Of a DNA stretch of 64,000 nucleotides, positions 26,476 through 36,270 are shown piece by piece. Each line of letters opens with the position of its first letter. Position 1 is the stretch's first letter. Position numbers and translations under genes: made by a program. Origin of the DNA: Nocardia speluncae NBRC 108251 (lineage in GTDB: Bacteria; Actinomycetota; Actinomycetes; Mycobacteriales; Mycobacteriaceae); the NCBI RefSeq assembly GCF_001613245.1, contig NZ_BDBZ01000039.1:62001-126000 (forward strand), given 5' to 3'. The notes under the pieces were generated by a model that made no database searches, was not told where the DNA came from, and saw nothing but the letters and a program-made list of their open reading frames with translations.

Positions 26476-26489
26476 CGGACCTCGGCCCG
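26476..26489. promoter_or_regulatory. Secondary DosR-type box between flavodoxin and nitroreductase
   Basis: CGGACCTCGGCCCG matches 7 of 10 half-site bases, 22 bp from the stronger box. Double boxes are typical of strongly DosR-induced promoters. Confidence 0.4.
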
Positions 26490-26511
26490 GGGGACCCGGC
26501 CATGCGGGGCA

Positions 26512-26525
26512 GGGACCAAAGGCCC
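26512..26525. promoter_or_regulatory. Primary DosR-type box between flavodoxin and nitroreductase
   Basis: GGGACCAAAGGCCC matches 9 of 10 half-site bases and lies between divergent starts at 26431 and 26562. Its centre is about 87 bp and 43 bp from them. Confidence 0.65.
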
Positions 26526-26561
26526 CTGTCTCGGCGCAGCGGATTTCCTACCGTCAGGAGT

Positions 26562-27557
26562 ATGAACGATGGACCGGCAGGAGCGGTGGTCGAGCGAGCG
26601 GTGCGTCTGGCGGGACGGGCTCCGTCACTGCACAACAGCCAGCCGTGGCGTTGGACATTCGACGGCACGACACTGAGTCTGTACGCGGTGCCGGAGCGGA
26701 TGCTGCCGACCACCGATACCGGCGGTCGGCAGATGCTGATCAGCTGCGGCGCCGTTCTCGACCATCTGCGGGTGGCTATGGCCGCTGTGGGATGGCGGCT
26801 GTCGGTGGCCCGCTTCCCGAACCCGAACAACCGTGATCATCTGGCCGAGATCGGTTTCCGCCGGGCAGCGATCGTCACCGAGGGGGACCGTGCGCGCGCA
26901 GAGGCAATCGGCCGCCGCTACACCGACCGCCTGCCATTCGGGGAGCCGGCGGGCTGGACCGATTTCGAGACGATCCTGCGATCCACGTTCGACCCCGACG
27001 ACGCCGTGGTGGACGTGCTACCGGAGGGCGTCCGTCCCGTCCTGGCGCACGCCGCGCAGATGACCACGTCCCTGCGGCGATACGACTCGGGATACCACGC
27101 CGAACTGCATTGGTGGACCGGCCATGTCATCAGTGCCACGGGTGTCCCGAAAAGTGCGCTCGTGTCCCTGGGCGAGCAGGAACAGGTTGCGGTCGGGCGG
27201 CAATTCCCGGCCGCCTCCGGGGAAGCCGACCGGAGCGTCGAAGAGGCCGAAGACCATGCCGAAATACTGGTCTTGTCAACCCTGGGAGATACACCCGAGG
27301 AGATCCTGCGCTGCGGCGAGGTGCTGTCCACCGTGCTGCTCGAATCCACGCTGGCCGGGTACGCCACCTGCACGCTGACGAATCTCACCGAAGTGGCGCG
27401 CAGCCGCGACGTGGTCCGTCAGCTGATCGGTGGCCGGGGCAGACCCCAGGTTCTGGTCCGCGCCGGTGCCACACCGCACCGCGACCAGCTGCCGGCATCG
27501 ACACCGCGGCTGCCGCTGCACGAAATCCTGTCCACCGAGGGCTCCCCGGCCCGGTGA
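26562..27557 (+). CDS. Acg-family nitroreductase
   Basis: 331 residues. It carries the Acg hallmarks GRAPSLHNSQPWRW, MLISCGAVLDHLRVAMA and RYTDRLPFGEP, plus ESTLAGYATCTLTNLTE near the C terminus. The start at 26562 follows CAGGAG; a longer frame to 26502 would include the DosR-type box and is rejected. It is closest in these motifs to the copy at 4914, suggesting duplication. It is divergent from the flavodoxin gene, and the hydrogenase operon starts 200 bp downstream, so it sits within a redox-disposal cluster. Confidence 0.9.
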   Translation: MNDGPAGAVVERAVRLAGRAPSLHNSQPWRWTFDGTTLSLYAVPERMLPTTDTGGRQMLISCGAVLDHLRVAMAAVGWRLSVARFPNPNNRDHLAEIGFRRAAIVTEGDRARAEAIGRRYTDRLPFGEPAGWTDFETILRSTFDPDDAVVDVLPEGVRPVLAHAAQMTTSLRRYDSGYHAELHWWTGHVISATGVPKSALVSLGEQEQVAVGRQFPAASGEADRSVEEAEDHAEILVLSTLGDTPEEILRCGEVLSTVLLESTLAGYATCTLTNLTEVARSRDVVRQLIGGRGRPQVLVRAGATPHRDQLPASTPRLPLHEILSTEGSPAR

Positions 27558-27676
27558 ACCGAGACGGCCGAACACCTCACCGTGCCGGTGGCCGGAGGTA
27601 ACCGAGAGTGAAGGCTCCCGGGGCCGGTCCCTGCTGGTCGACGGACAGCCTTGCTGAACCCTTGTACTCGCGATCG

Positions 27677-27690
27677 GTGACTTTCTTCCC
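27677..27690 (+). promoter_or_regulatory. DosR-type box upstream of the hydrogenase operon
   Basis: GTGACTTTCTTCCC matches 8 of 10 half-site bases. Its centre is about 75 bp before the hyhB ATG, the same spacing as at hspX and the SDR gene. Confidence 0.65.
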
Positions 27691-27757
27691 TCGCTGCGGT
27701 CGCGTCACCGGGGCACACTTAGGTGGGGTGGGCTGTTTCGACCGATCGGAGGCGGTT

Positions 27758-28882
27758 ATGGAACCGGGCGATACTGCCGTGATCGACCGCGCGGGGCTGG
27801 ATCGGCTGGTGGATGTGTTGCGGGCGCGGGGCTACCGGGTGATCGGACCGCGAGTGCGCGAGAACGCCGTGGTGCTCGACGAGCTCGCCTCGGGTGCCGA
27901 GTTGCCCGATGGCTGGGGAGTGGAGACGGCGCCCGGGTACTACCGGCTGCGCCGCCGCGAGGACCGAGCTGTTTTCGCACATTCGGCCGGGCCGGGTTCC
28001 TGGAAACAGTTTCTGCATCCGCCCCGGCGCAGAGTGCTCGCGGTGGGGCCCGATCTCGAACCGGAACCGGACCCGGCGGTGGAGGCTCCGGTCCGTTCCG
28101 CTTTCCTCGGCGTGCGCGGCTGTGACCTGGCGGCCATCGCCATTCTCCGTCGTGTGCTGGGTGGCGGCGCGTATCCGGATACCGGATTCACCGCACGTAG
28201 CGGCGGCCTGTTCGTGGTCGCCGCGAACTGCACGGAACCGGGTGGCGTGTGTTTCTGCGCATCGATGGGGACCGGGCCGGGGGTGACGGACGGCTACGAC
28301 CTCGCGCTCACCGAGCACACGGGTGCCGAGCACCGGTTCGTCGTCGATGTGGGCACGGAGGAAGGTGCGGCGGTGCTCGCAGAGATCGGATCGTGCCCGC
28401 CTGCGGAGTCCGAGGTGGTACAGGCCCGGGAGTCGGTATCGGCGGCTGCCGGGCGGATGGGGCGGTCGATGCCGGAGGTCGATATCCCGGGACTGGTCCG
28501 TGATTCGCGGGATTTCGCGCATTGGGAGGATGTGGCCGCTCGCTGCCTCACCTGCGGGAACTGCACGATGGTGTGCCCCACTTGCTTTTGCACGACCACC
28601 GAGGATGTCACCGATCTGACCGGTGACCACGCCGAACGCTGGGAACGCTGGGCGTCGTGCTTCGAGCTGGACTTCTCCTATATGCACGGCGGGAGTGTGC
28701 GACGCACCGGTGAGAGCCGCTATCGGCAATGGCTGAGTCATAAGCTCGGCACCTGGCACGACCAGTTCGGCAGCTCGGGATGTGTCGGTTGTGGGCGGTG
28801 CATCGATTGGTGCCCGGCCGGTATCGACCTGACTGCGGAACTGACCCGGCTGGCCGAGGAGGCCTCCGGTGCCGGCAGCTGA
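27758..28882 (+). CDS. hyhB: Group 3b-type [NiFe] hydrogenase, iron-sulfur subunit (HyhB/HydB-like)
   Basis: 374 residues. It carries two four-cysteine [4Fe-4S] motifs near the C terminus, RCLTCGNCTMVCPTCFC (about 261) and GCVGCGRCIDWCPAGID (about 343), and the conserved AFLGVRGCDLAAIAIL and VAANCTEPGGVCFCASM of the HydB/AsrA group. It would pass electrons between the small subunit and the flavin subunit of a bidirectional NADP-linked hydrogenase. The ATG at 27758 follows CGGAGG; an upstream frame extension spans the DosR-type box. It heads the run hyhB-CNB-hyhG-hyhS-hyhL-protease, all overlapping. Mycobacterium smegmatis Hyd3 is a similar hypoxia-induced enzyme. Confidence 0.9.
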   Translation: MEPGDTAVIDRAGLDRLVDVLRARGYRVIGPRVRENAVVLDELASGAELPDGWGVETAPGYYRLRRREDRAVFAHSAGPGSWKQFLHPPRRRVLAVGPDLEPEPDPAVEAPVRSAFLGVRGCDLAAIAILRRVLGGGAYPDTGFTARSGGLFVVAANCTEPGGVCFCASMGTGPGVTDGYDLALTEHTGAEHRFVVDVGTEEGAAVLAEIGSCPPAESEVVQARESVSAAAGRMGRSMPEVDIPGLVRDSRDFAHWEDVAARCLTCGNCTMVCPTCFCTTTEDVTDLTGDHAERWERWASCFELDFSYMHGGSVRRTGESRYRQWLSHKLGTWHDQFGSSGCVGCGRCIDWCPAGIDLTAELTRLAEEASGAGS

Positions 28883-29363
28883 GGATCTGTCGGAGTTCGC
28901 GAGTCTGGCCACTCTCGACCAGGACGCGTTGCGCGCCCTGGCCCGGGTGGGCAGGGAGGTGGCGTTCCCGCCCGGTCACCGCCTGATCCAGGAAGGTCAG
29001 CGAGCGGATCGATGCTGGTTGATCCGCAGCGGGCGGATACGGCTGGACGCCCGGGTCGACGGGCATGCCGATATCACTGTGCAAACCCTGCACGGCGGCG
29101 ACCTGCTCGGCTGGTCATGGCTGATACCGCCGTACCGCTGGCATTTCGGCGCGGTGGCCACCGAACACGTCACGGCCGTCGAATTCGATACGGCCGCGCT
29201 GAACCGGTTGTCCGACGACGATCCCCGGTTCGGGCGCCTGCTGCTGCTCGCGCTGGCCGCGGTCTTGGTCGACCGGCTACAGGCCACGCGGGCCCGGCTG
29301 GTGGATCTCTACCGCAACCCGGCCGAGGACCCGGGCCGCCGGAGCGTGCGGGGCGGGTCGTGA
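28869..29363 (+). CDS. Cyclic-nucleotide-binding-domain protein inside the hydrogenase operon
   Basis: 164 residues from a GTG that overlaps hyhB by 14 bases. The CNB beta-roll is recognisable: FPPGHRLIQEGQRADRCWLIRSGRIRL and LHGGDLLGWSWLIPPYRWHF. No helix-turn-helix follows, so it is not a Crp/Fnr-type DNA-binding protein. Homologous stand-alone CNB proteins accompany actinobacterial group 3b hydrogenases. It may bind a nucleotide or redox ligand and regulate or assemble the enzyme; this is inference. Its stop overlaps the hyhG GTG. Confidence 0.8.
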   Translation: MPAAEDLSEFASLATLDQDALRALARVGREVAFPPGHRLIQEGQRADRCWLIRSGRIRLDARVDGHADITVQTLHGGDLLGWSWLIPPYRWHFGAVATEHVTAVEFDTAALNRLSDDDPRFGRLLLLALAAVLVDRLQATRARLVDLYRNPAEDPGRRSVRGGS

Positions 29364-30214
29364 CCAGCGCGGTCCGGTCCGAGCCCGCGGCCGCGGGCGA
29401 TGTGATGTTGCCGTTCCGGGTCGTGCGGCGTACCTGTCAGACCCGCGATACCGTCACCCTGCAATTGCAGCCGGTTCACCGCGCGCCGCGACGTTTCCGG
29501 GCCGGGCAGTTCATGATGCTCTACAGCTTCGGCGTGGGCGAGATCGCGATCTCGCTCAGCGGGGACCCGGCCGCGCCGGACGGGTTGCTCGAACACACGA
29601 TCCGCGCGGTCGGCGCGGTGAGCGGCGCCCTGAGCGGAGCCGGGGTCGGCGATCGGATCGGGGTACGCGGGCCGTTCGGCACCGGCTGGGATATCGAGGC
29701 GGCAGCCGGAGGTGATGTCGTGATCGTCGGCGGCGGTGTCGGATTGGCGCCGCTGCGGCCGCTGATCCTCTCCGTGCTCGCCGCCCGCGCGCGCTATCGG
29801 CGCGTCACCGTGATCACCGGTGCCCGGACACCCGCGGATGTGCTGTTCCGGCGCGACCAGCAGCGTTGGGCGCAAGACGATTCCGTGGCACTGGTGTCCA
29901 GTGTCGATCACCCGGCTCCCGGCTGGACGGGGCAGATCGGTTTCGTCACCGAGCCGTTGGCGCAAGTGGATCTCGACCCCGGCCGGACGAGCGGCTTCCT
30001 GTGCGGTCCGGAGCCCATGATGCGTTTCTGTGCGCAGGTGCTGCTGCGCAAGAAAGTTCCGGCAGAACATATTCGAGTGTCGCTGGAGCGGACCATGGAA
30101 TGCGGGGTCGCGCGCTGCGGGCACTGCCAGCTCGGCCCGTTGCTGCTGTGCCGGGACGGGCCGATCGTCGACTACGCCACAGCCGAACCCCTGCTGGCGG
30201 TGCGCGAACTATGA
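29360..30214 (+). CDS. hyhG: Group 3b-type hydrogenase, FAD/NAD(P)-binding subunit (HyhG/HydG-like)
   Basis: 284 residues from a GTG overlapping the previous stop (GTGA); an ATG at 29405 is an alternative. The ferredoxin-reductase layout is clear: FAD domain (FRAGQFMMLYSFGVGEIAISL), NAD(P)-binding VIVGGGVGLAPLRPLI, FLCGPEPMM and a C-terminal [2Fe-2S] motif MECGVARCGHCQLGPLLLC. It exchanges electrons with NAD(P)(H). The stop overlaps the hyhS ATG as ATGA. Confidence 0.92.
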   Translation: MTSAVRSEPAAAGDVMLPFRVVRRTCQTRDTVTLQLQPVHRAPRRFRAGQFMMLYSFGVGEIAISLSGDPAAPDGLLEHTIRAVGAVSGALSGAGVGDRIGVRGPFGTGWDIEAAAGGDVVIVGGGVGLAPLRPLILSVLAARARYRRVTVITGARTPADVLFRRDQQRWAQDDSVALVSSVDHPAPGWTGQIGFVTEPLAQVDLDPGRTSGFLCGPEPMMRFCAQVLLRKKVPAEHIRVSLERTMECGVARCGHCQLGPLLLCRDGPIVDYATAEPLLAVREL

Positions 30215-30967
30215 CCACGCCACCGACCCTGGCCGTCTGGAAATTCACCTCCTGCGACGGATGTCAGCTGACCTTGCTGGACTGTGAGGACGAACTACTC
30301 GCCCTCGCCGGACGGGTGCGGATCGTGCACTTCACCGAGGCATCGAGCACCGTGGAACCCGGACCCTACGACGTTTCACTCGTGGAAGGCTCGGTGACCA
30401 CGCCCGACGAGTTGCGGCGAGTCGCCGAAATCCGGGAGCAGTCCCGGATTCTGGTGACGATCGGGGCCTGCGCCACCCACGGGGGTATCCAGGCGCTGCG
30501 CAATTTCGCCGATATCGAGGAGTTCACCTCGATCGTGTACGCCAGTCCCGAGTACATCGAGACACTGTCCACATCGACGCCGATATCGGATCATGTGCCC
30601 GTCGATTTCGAGCTGCGCGGCTGCCCGATCGACCGCAGGCAGCTGCTCGATACGCTGTGCGCGTTCCTCGCCGGGCGCGCTCCCGATATCCCGAACACCA
30701 GTGTGTGCACCGAGTGCAAACGCCGGGGCACCACGTGTATCACCGTCGCGGAGGGAATCCCGTGCCTCGGGCCCGTGACGCAGGCGGGCTGCGGTGCGCT
30801 GTGTCCCGCCTACCATCGCGGCTGTTTCGGTTGTTTCGGCCCGATGGCCCAGCCGAATATCGGCGCGCTGCTGCCGATACTTCGGATCAACGGTATGTCC
30901 GTCGAGGAGGTCGACCGTGCCTTCCACACCTTCGCCGCCGCCGCACCCGAATTCTCGGGACGAGACC

Positions 30968-30984
<17 letters not shown>
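30211..30984 (+). CDS. hyhS: Group 3b-type [NiFe] hydrogenase small subunit
   Basis: 257 residues, lacking a Tat signal, so the enzyme is cytoplasmic. Proximal-cluster ligands are in FTSCDGCQLTLLDCED and GACATHGGIQ; further ligands are in EGIPCLGPVTQAGCGALCP and HRGCFGCFGPM. The VWKFTSCDGCQLTLLD start is typical of group 3 small subunits. It relays electrons from the [NiFe] site to HyhB/HyhG. It overlaps hyhG by 4 bases and hyhL by about 17. Confidence 0.94.
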
Positions 30985-32256
<1,272 letters not shown>

Positions 32257-32260
<4 letters not shown>

Positions 32261-32733
32261 CCGGGTGGCGGGCAGTGGTCGTGGGCGTCGGCACCGGCTG
32301 CCGCCACGATGACGAACTGGGGCCCGCGGTGGCCGAATCGGTCGCGGACCTGCACCTACCGGGAGTGGACGTCGAGACCTCCGGGGGTGACCTCACTGAG
32401 CTGCTGGATCTGTGGCGGGGAGCGGATCTCGCTGTCCTGGTGGACGCGGTGGCTCGCACTCCCTCTCACCCGGGCCGGATCGAGCGGATCGACGCGGAGA
32501 GAACGGCCGCGGCGGCCGCGGCGGCCAGTTCGCACTCCCTCGGGGTGGCCGAGGCCGTGCGATTGGCCCGGTCGCTCGACCGGTTACCGGGCAGGTTGGT
32601 GGTGTTCGCCGTCGACGCCGCTCGGCTGGACCTCGGTTTCGGATTGTCCACCGCGGTGGCGTCCGCGGTACCGCAGGCGGTGGCAGCAGTGGTGGCGGAG
32701 CTGGAGCGCTCGCGCATCTCGGCCGAAAAATAA
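32257..32733 (+). CDS. Hydrogenase maturation protease
   Basis: 158 residues if the TTG overlapping the hyhL stop (TTGA) is used; GTG codons at 32275 and 32281 are alternatives. The HyaD/HybD fold is indicated by VVVGVGTGCRHDDELGPAVAE, LAVLVDAVARTP (second metal-binding Asp) and a helical C terminus. The usual GxGNxxxxDDG motif is changed to GTGCRHDDELG, with Cys for Asn. It should clip the HyhL tail after nickel insertion. It completes the operon. Confidence 0.85.
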
Positions 32734-32738
32734 GATCT

Positions 32739-32751
32739 CGGGCTAGGCCCG
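32739..32751 (+). terminator. Possible terminator after the hydrogenase operon
   Basis: CGGGC-TAG-GCCCG hairpin 5 bp after the protease stop, followed by GCTTTCGTT. Short stem, in a convergent gap of about 125 bp. Confidence 0.35.
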
Positions 32752-32858
32752 GCTTTCGTTCCGGAGATCGCGGACTTCACTGTTCCGGTCAGTGGTGCGC
32801 GTATCCGCTCTCCGTGTGCGGACCTGCCGGGCCCAACCGCGCGGACCGCGACTGTTCC

Positions 32859-35561
32859 CTAGGTGACCGGCAAGGCGGCACTCCCGGTCGGCAGGGAAGG
32901 CCCGCGCGTACCGGGCTGCGGTGTTCTGCGCCGACGGTGCCGGCGCAGCAGCTCGTCCGCCGCCCAGACCACGACCGGGAAGGGCAGTGTTATCGCCACC
33001 ATCCACGGCGCCAAAGCCGCGGTGCCGAACACGGCCTGAAGCGGCGGGGCATAGATCAGGGCTGCGGCGAAGACGATTTCGAACAGGCAACCGGCGAGGA
33101 GGAGCCGATTACTCGTCAGGCCGACAGAACGCAGTGACGCCCACTCGGTGCGCGCGGCGAAAGCGGTACCCAGCTGACAGGTGACGATACCGGCGAAAGT
33201 CATGGTGGTGGCCTGCATATAGGCGTGGTGTAGTGGGGCGTCGGGCCCCACCGGATCGCCGGGATGCCAACCGGCGGCAAACAGTACGACGAAGAACCCG
33301 GTAGTCACCAGCACCGCCGAGACCACACCGAGCAGCGCCCACGCCCGCAGCAGCAGCCATCGGGTGATGACCCCTTCCCGGCGTGGCCGGGGCGGCCGGT
33401 CCATCAGGCCGGGTTCGGCCGGTTCCCGGCCCAGCGCGAGCGCCGGCAGTGTTTCGGTACCGAGATCGATCGCCAGGATCTGCAGTACCGTCAACGGCAG
33501 CGGGATCGCGCCACCGGACAGTGCGAACAGCAGGAACGGCACCACTTCGGGCACCGCGTGGGCGAAAATATAGAGCACGAACTTGCGGACGTTGTCGAAG
33601 ACACGGCGTCCCTCTTCGATACCGACCGCGATCGTGGCGAAATTGTCGTCGGTCAGGATCAGGGTGGCCGCCTCCCGCGCAACATCTGTGCCGCCCCGGC
33701 CCATCGCCACACCGATATCCGCCCGGCGTAACGCCGGGGCATCGTTCACACCGTCGCCCGTCATGGCGACCACTTCGCCGTTCTGACGCAGTGCGTCCGC
33801 GATCCGGAGCTTCATTTCCGGTGTGGTGCGGGCGAAAACGATTTCACCCGGCTCAGCGAGCAGGGCATCGAGCTGTTCGTCGGACATCTCGTCGACCGCA
33901 TTGCCGTCGACCACCCGATCGGCGCCCAACCCCACCTGCCGGGCGATCTCGGCCGCCGTCCGGCCATTGTCCCCGGTGATGACATGAACCCGGATCCCCG
34001 CGGTATGCACGGCCCGCACTGCGGCGGGAACCTCCGGACGGGGTGGGTCCAGCAGGCCCACCAGCCCCACGAACGTCAGGTCCTGTTCGGCGGATTCCGC
34101 ATCCTGCGGTGGGTTGCCGTCCGCTCGGCGCCGGGCCACCGCCAGGACCCGCAGGCCACGGCCCGCCAGCTCGTCGACCTGTGCCCGGACCTGATCGGCC
34201 GCCTCGTCCCGAGGCCACCCGGTGCACCGGGGGAGTACCGTCTCGGGTGCGCCCTTTACATGGACCCATGCCGTATTGCCCACCCGGTCCACGGTGGACA
34301 TCATCTTGCGCTGCGAATCGAAATCGTTGAGCGCCAGGCGTTCGCGGTCCCGGCGCGCAACCGGCACCGCGCGGTCTCGGTCGGCGGCGTATCGGAGCAG
34401 AGCGATCTCCATCGGATCGCCACCTGTGTGCTCACCCGTTTCCGCGGTGGCGCACCGAGCGACGATATCGGCCGTATCCCCGGGGTTTCCGGTGGTCTCG
34501 ATGACCCGCATCGAATTCATGGTGAGGGTGCCGGTCTTATCGGTGCAGATGACGGTGGTGGATCCCAGCGTTTCTACGGCGGACAGCCTTTTCACCACGG
34601 CACCGCGGCCGGCCATCGACCGGACACCGGCGGCGAGCGCGAGGGTGATGGTCGGTAGCAATCCCTCCGGAACATTGGCAACGAGCAGCCCGATCGCGAA
34701 CAGGAACGCCGCGCTGAGTGAAAGCCCGGCCAGCAGTCCGAGCGGCAGGAACGCGGCGCCGGCACCCACCGCGACCGCGGCGATCAGCCACGCCACCCGG
34801 CGTACCTGATGCTCCAGCGGGCTCTCCTCCCGGTGGACATGCTGGGACAACGCCGCGATGCGCCCGAGTTCGGTGTGCACACCGGTGCTGTGCACGACCG
34901 CCCGCCCGGAACCTCCGACGCAGGCGGTCCCACTGAACAGCAGAACCGGTGAATCCAATGAACGATCTGCCGTATCGGGATCGTCGGCGGTACGAACCAC
35001 AAGGGCGGATTCGCCGGTGAGCGCGGACATATCGACCTCGGCAATGCCGGCGATGAGGCGCGCGTCGGCCGGTATACGCTCGCCTTCCTCGATGAGAAGG
35101 ACATCGCCGCGGACCAGCCGGCTCGCCGGAACCGGTATCCGCTCTCCGTCTCGCACAACGCACACCTGGTCGGGCAGGAAACGGCTCAGCGCTCGGACGG
35201 CGTGTTCGGCCTGGTTCTCCTGCCAGAACGCAAGAACGGCGTTGAGCACGATCACCACGAGGATCGCATTTCCCAGAGCGGCCGCCCCACTGCCGAGTGC
35301 CAGCGCCGCGGCGACCCACAGCAGAAGTGCCAGGGGATGGATGAACTGCCGGCCCAGCGCGGCCCACCAGGGCGTCCCGCGGCGGAGCGGGAGCTCGTTG
35401 GGACCGTACAGGTCGAGGCGGCGCGCGGCTTCACGCGCGCTGAGCCCGTCGTACCCGGTCCGCAGATCCCGCAGCAGCGCGGCAATCGGTTCGCGCGGGT
35501 TGACGACAGGGTCGGGTTCTCTCTGGCCGGGCGGTGGGCGTGTTGAGCCGATGAGGTGCAT
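32859..35561 (-). CDS. P-type cation ATPase, Na,K/H,K-like (P2C-type M4 motif)
   Basis: 900 residues. The N-terminal domain (GLSAREAARRLDLYGPNELP), TGES (LTGESALVVR), phosphorylated DKTGTLTMN (about 335), KGAPETVLPRC and MTGDGVNDAPALRRADIGVAMG are all intact. The M4 site VANVPEGLLPTITLALA carries the PEGLL of Na+,K+-type pumps rather than the PEGLP of Ca2+ pumps, which suggests Na+ or K+/H+ movement. A charged 10-residue C-terminal tail follows about ten helices. Its ATG lies 19 bp after a small gene at 35581, with which it probably forms an operon. It is transcribed toward the hydrogenase genes. Confidence 0.9.
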   Translation of the reverse strand: MHLIGSTRPPPGQREPDPVVNPREPIAALLRDLRTGYDGLSAREAARRLDLYGPNELPLRRGTPWWAALGRQFIHPLALLLWVAAALALGSGAAALGNAILVVIVLNAVLAFWQENQAEHAVRALSRFLPDQVCVVRDGERIPVPASRLVRGDVLLIEEGERIPADARLIAGIAEVDMSALTGESALVVRTADDPDTADRSLDSPVLLFSGTACVGGSGRAVVHSTGVHTELGRIAALSQHVHREESPLEHQVRRVAWLIAAVAVGAGAAFLPLGLLAGLSLSAAFLFAIGLLVANVPEGLLPTITLALAAGVRSMAGRGAVVKRLSAVETLGSTTVICTDKTGTLTMNSMRVIETTGNPGDTADIVARCATAETGEHTGGDPMEIALLRYAADRDRAVPVARRDRERLALNDFDSQRKMMSTVDRVGNTAWVHVKGAPETVLPRCTGWPRDEAADQVRAQVDELAGRGLRVLAVARRRADGNPPQDAESAEQDLTFVGLVGLLDPPRPEVPAAVRAVHTAGIRVHVITGDNGRTAAEIARQVGLGADRVVDGNAVDEMSDEQLDALLAEPGEIVFARTTPEMKLRIADALRQNGEVVAMTGDGVNDAPALRRADIGVAMGRGGTDVAREAATLILTDDNFATIAVGIEEGRRVFDNVRKFVLYIFAHAVPEVVPFLLFALSGGAIPLPLTVLQILAIDLGTETLPALALGREPAEPGLMDRPPRPRREGVITRWLLLRAWALLGVVSAVLVTTGFFVVLFAAGWHPGDPVGPDAPLHHAYMQATTMTFAGIVTCQLGTAFAARTEWASLRSVGLTSNRLLLAGCLFEIVFAAALIYAPPLQAVFGTAALAPWMVAITLPFPVVVWAADELLRRHRRRRTPQPGTRGPSLPTGSAALPVT

Positions 35562-35580
35562 CGTGCCGGTCTCGTATGGG

Positions 35581-35817
35581 TTACCAGGACCGGGCCGTGT
35601 GCGTGCCGGACCACGACATTACTCGTGGATCTTCGTGCCAACTCGTGGAAACCAGGGCGACCGTGCCCGCCGGCCCGCGCACGATCCGCAGAGCGCACCA
35701 ACACCGGTCGCCGATTTCACCCGTCCGCCGCACAGCGGGCCCGCCGGCGCCGACCACCCCCCGACCGGCCGGATCCGCCGAGTCGTTGTTCCAGGGTGCG
35801 CTGTCGATTCCGGCCAT
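35581..35817 (-). CDS. Small protein of unknown function upstream of the P-type ATPase
   Basis: 78 residues. The ATG at 35815-35817 follows AGGGAGG with 6-base spacing; the stop is TAA at 35581-35583. The reading frame is strongly GC-biased at third positions, as in neighbouring real genes. The N-terminal third is Gly/Asn/Asp-rich; the rest, GDRCWCALRIVRGPAGTVAL then STSWHEDPRVMSWSGT, looks like a small beta-rich domain with two close cysteines. I recognise no family. It lies 19 bp before the ATPase and about 100 bp after a DosR-type box, so an ATPase-linked role is likely if it is real. Confidence 0.5.
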   Translation of the reverse strand: MAGIDSAPWNNDSADPAGRGVVGAGGPAVRRTGEIGDRCWCALRIVRGPAGTVALVSTSWHEDPRVMSWSGTHTARSW

Positions 35818-35913
35818 TGCGGACCTCCCTGTGTTCGGGCCGGCAGAGATACTGCCGATCATCGTGGGGGCGCTTCACGTGTCAGTCTCGTTTTCGGTGG
35901 ATACACCAGGACA

Positions 35914-35927
35914 GGGGAAAAGGTCAC
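35914..35927 (-). promoter_or_regulatory. DosR-type box upstream of the small ORF/ATPase operon
   Basis: GGGGAAAAGGTCAC (GTGACCTTTTCCCC on the gene strand) matches 7 of 10 half-site bases. Its centre is about 103 bp from the small ORF ATG. Confidence 0.55.
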
Positions 35928-35976
35928 CGGTTGGCCGGTTCCGGGACCCGTCGCGGGGTGCTGCCGGGCGGCGGGT

Positions 35977-35990
35977 GTGACCTAGGTCGT
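35977..35990 (+). promoter_or_regulatory. DosR-type box between ATPase operon and SHOCT gene
   Basis: GTGACCTAGGTCGT matches 7 of 10 half-site bases with a CCTAGG core like that at 4562. It is about 290 bp from the SHOCT gene, so its target is uncertain. Confidence 0.4.
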
Positions 35991-36270
35991 CCAGGCTGTG
36001 GTCTTTACGCCCTGCCGTGCCGTCCCGCAGCGTCGTTCACTGGGGTCCGGAGAGACCGGCGACATCGGTGCGCCGAGACCGCGCCGATCCGTTTCCGTGG
36101 TCGGCCCGACCGGGAAGACCTCATGGAACGGGCCGATGTGGATCCGGTGGGCGCGAGTCTGTTATTTCGGGCAACCGCGGCGCGGCCACTGCCCGGAGAG
36201 CAGCGGCACCCGGAATCTCGACCCGAGACCTGGGCGGGGCTACTCGCCTGGTGCAGAGGAGATGAGTGCG

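Larger units (their letters stand above)
35818..36270. other. 453-bp divergent region between the ATPase operon and the SHOCT gene
   Basis: No further gene is convincing here. It contains DosR-type boxes at 35914 and 35977. The 270 bp next to the SHOCT gene show no recognisable signal. Confidence 0.5.

Noticed and set aside
32852..32866. GTTCCCTAGGTGACC quasi-palindrome resembling a DosR box
   Set aside because: The half-sites are poorly aligned and it lies at the 3' end of the ATPase gene, in a convergent gap with no promoter to serve.
35654..35667. AGGGCGACCGTGCC as an extra DosR-type box for the ATPase
   Set aside because: It lies inside the small ORF and matches weakly; the box at 35914 explains the operon better.
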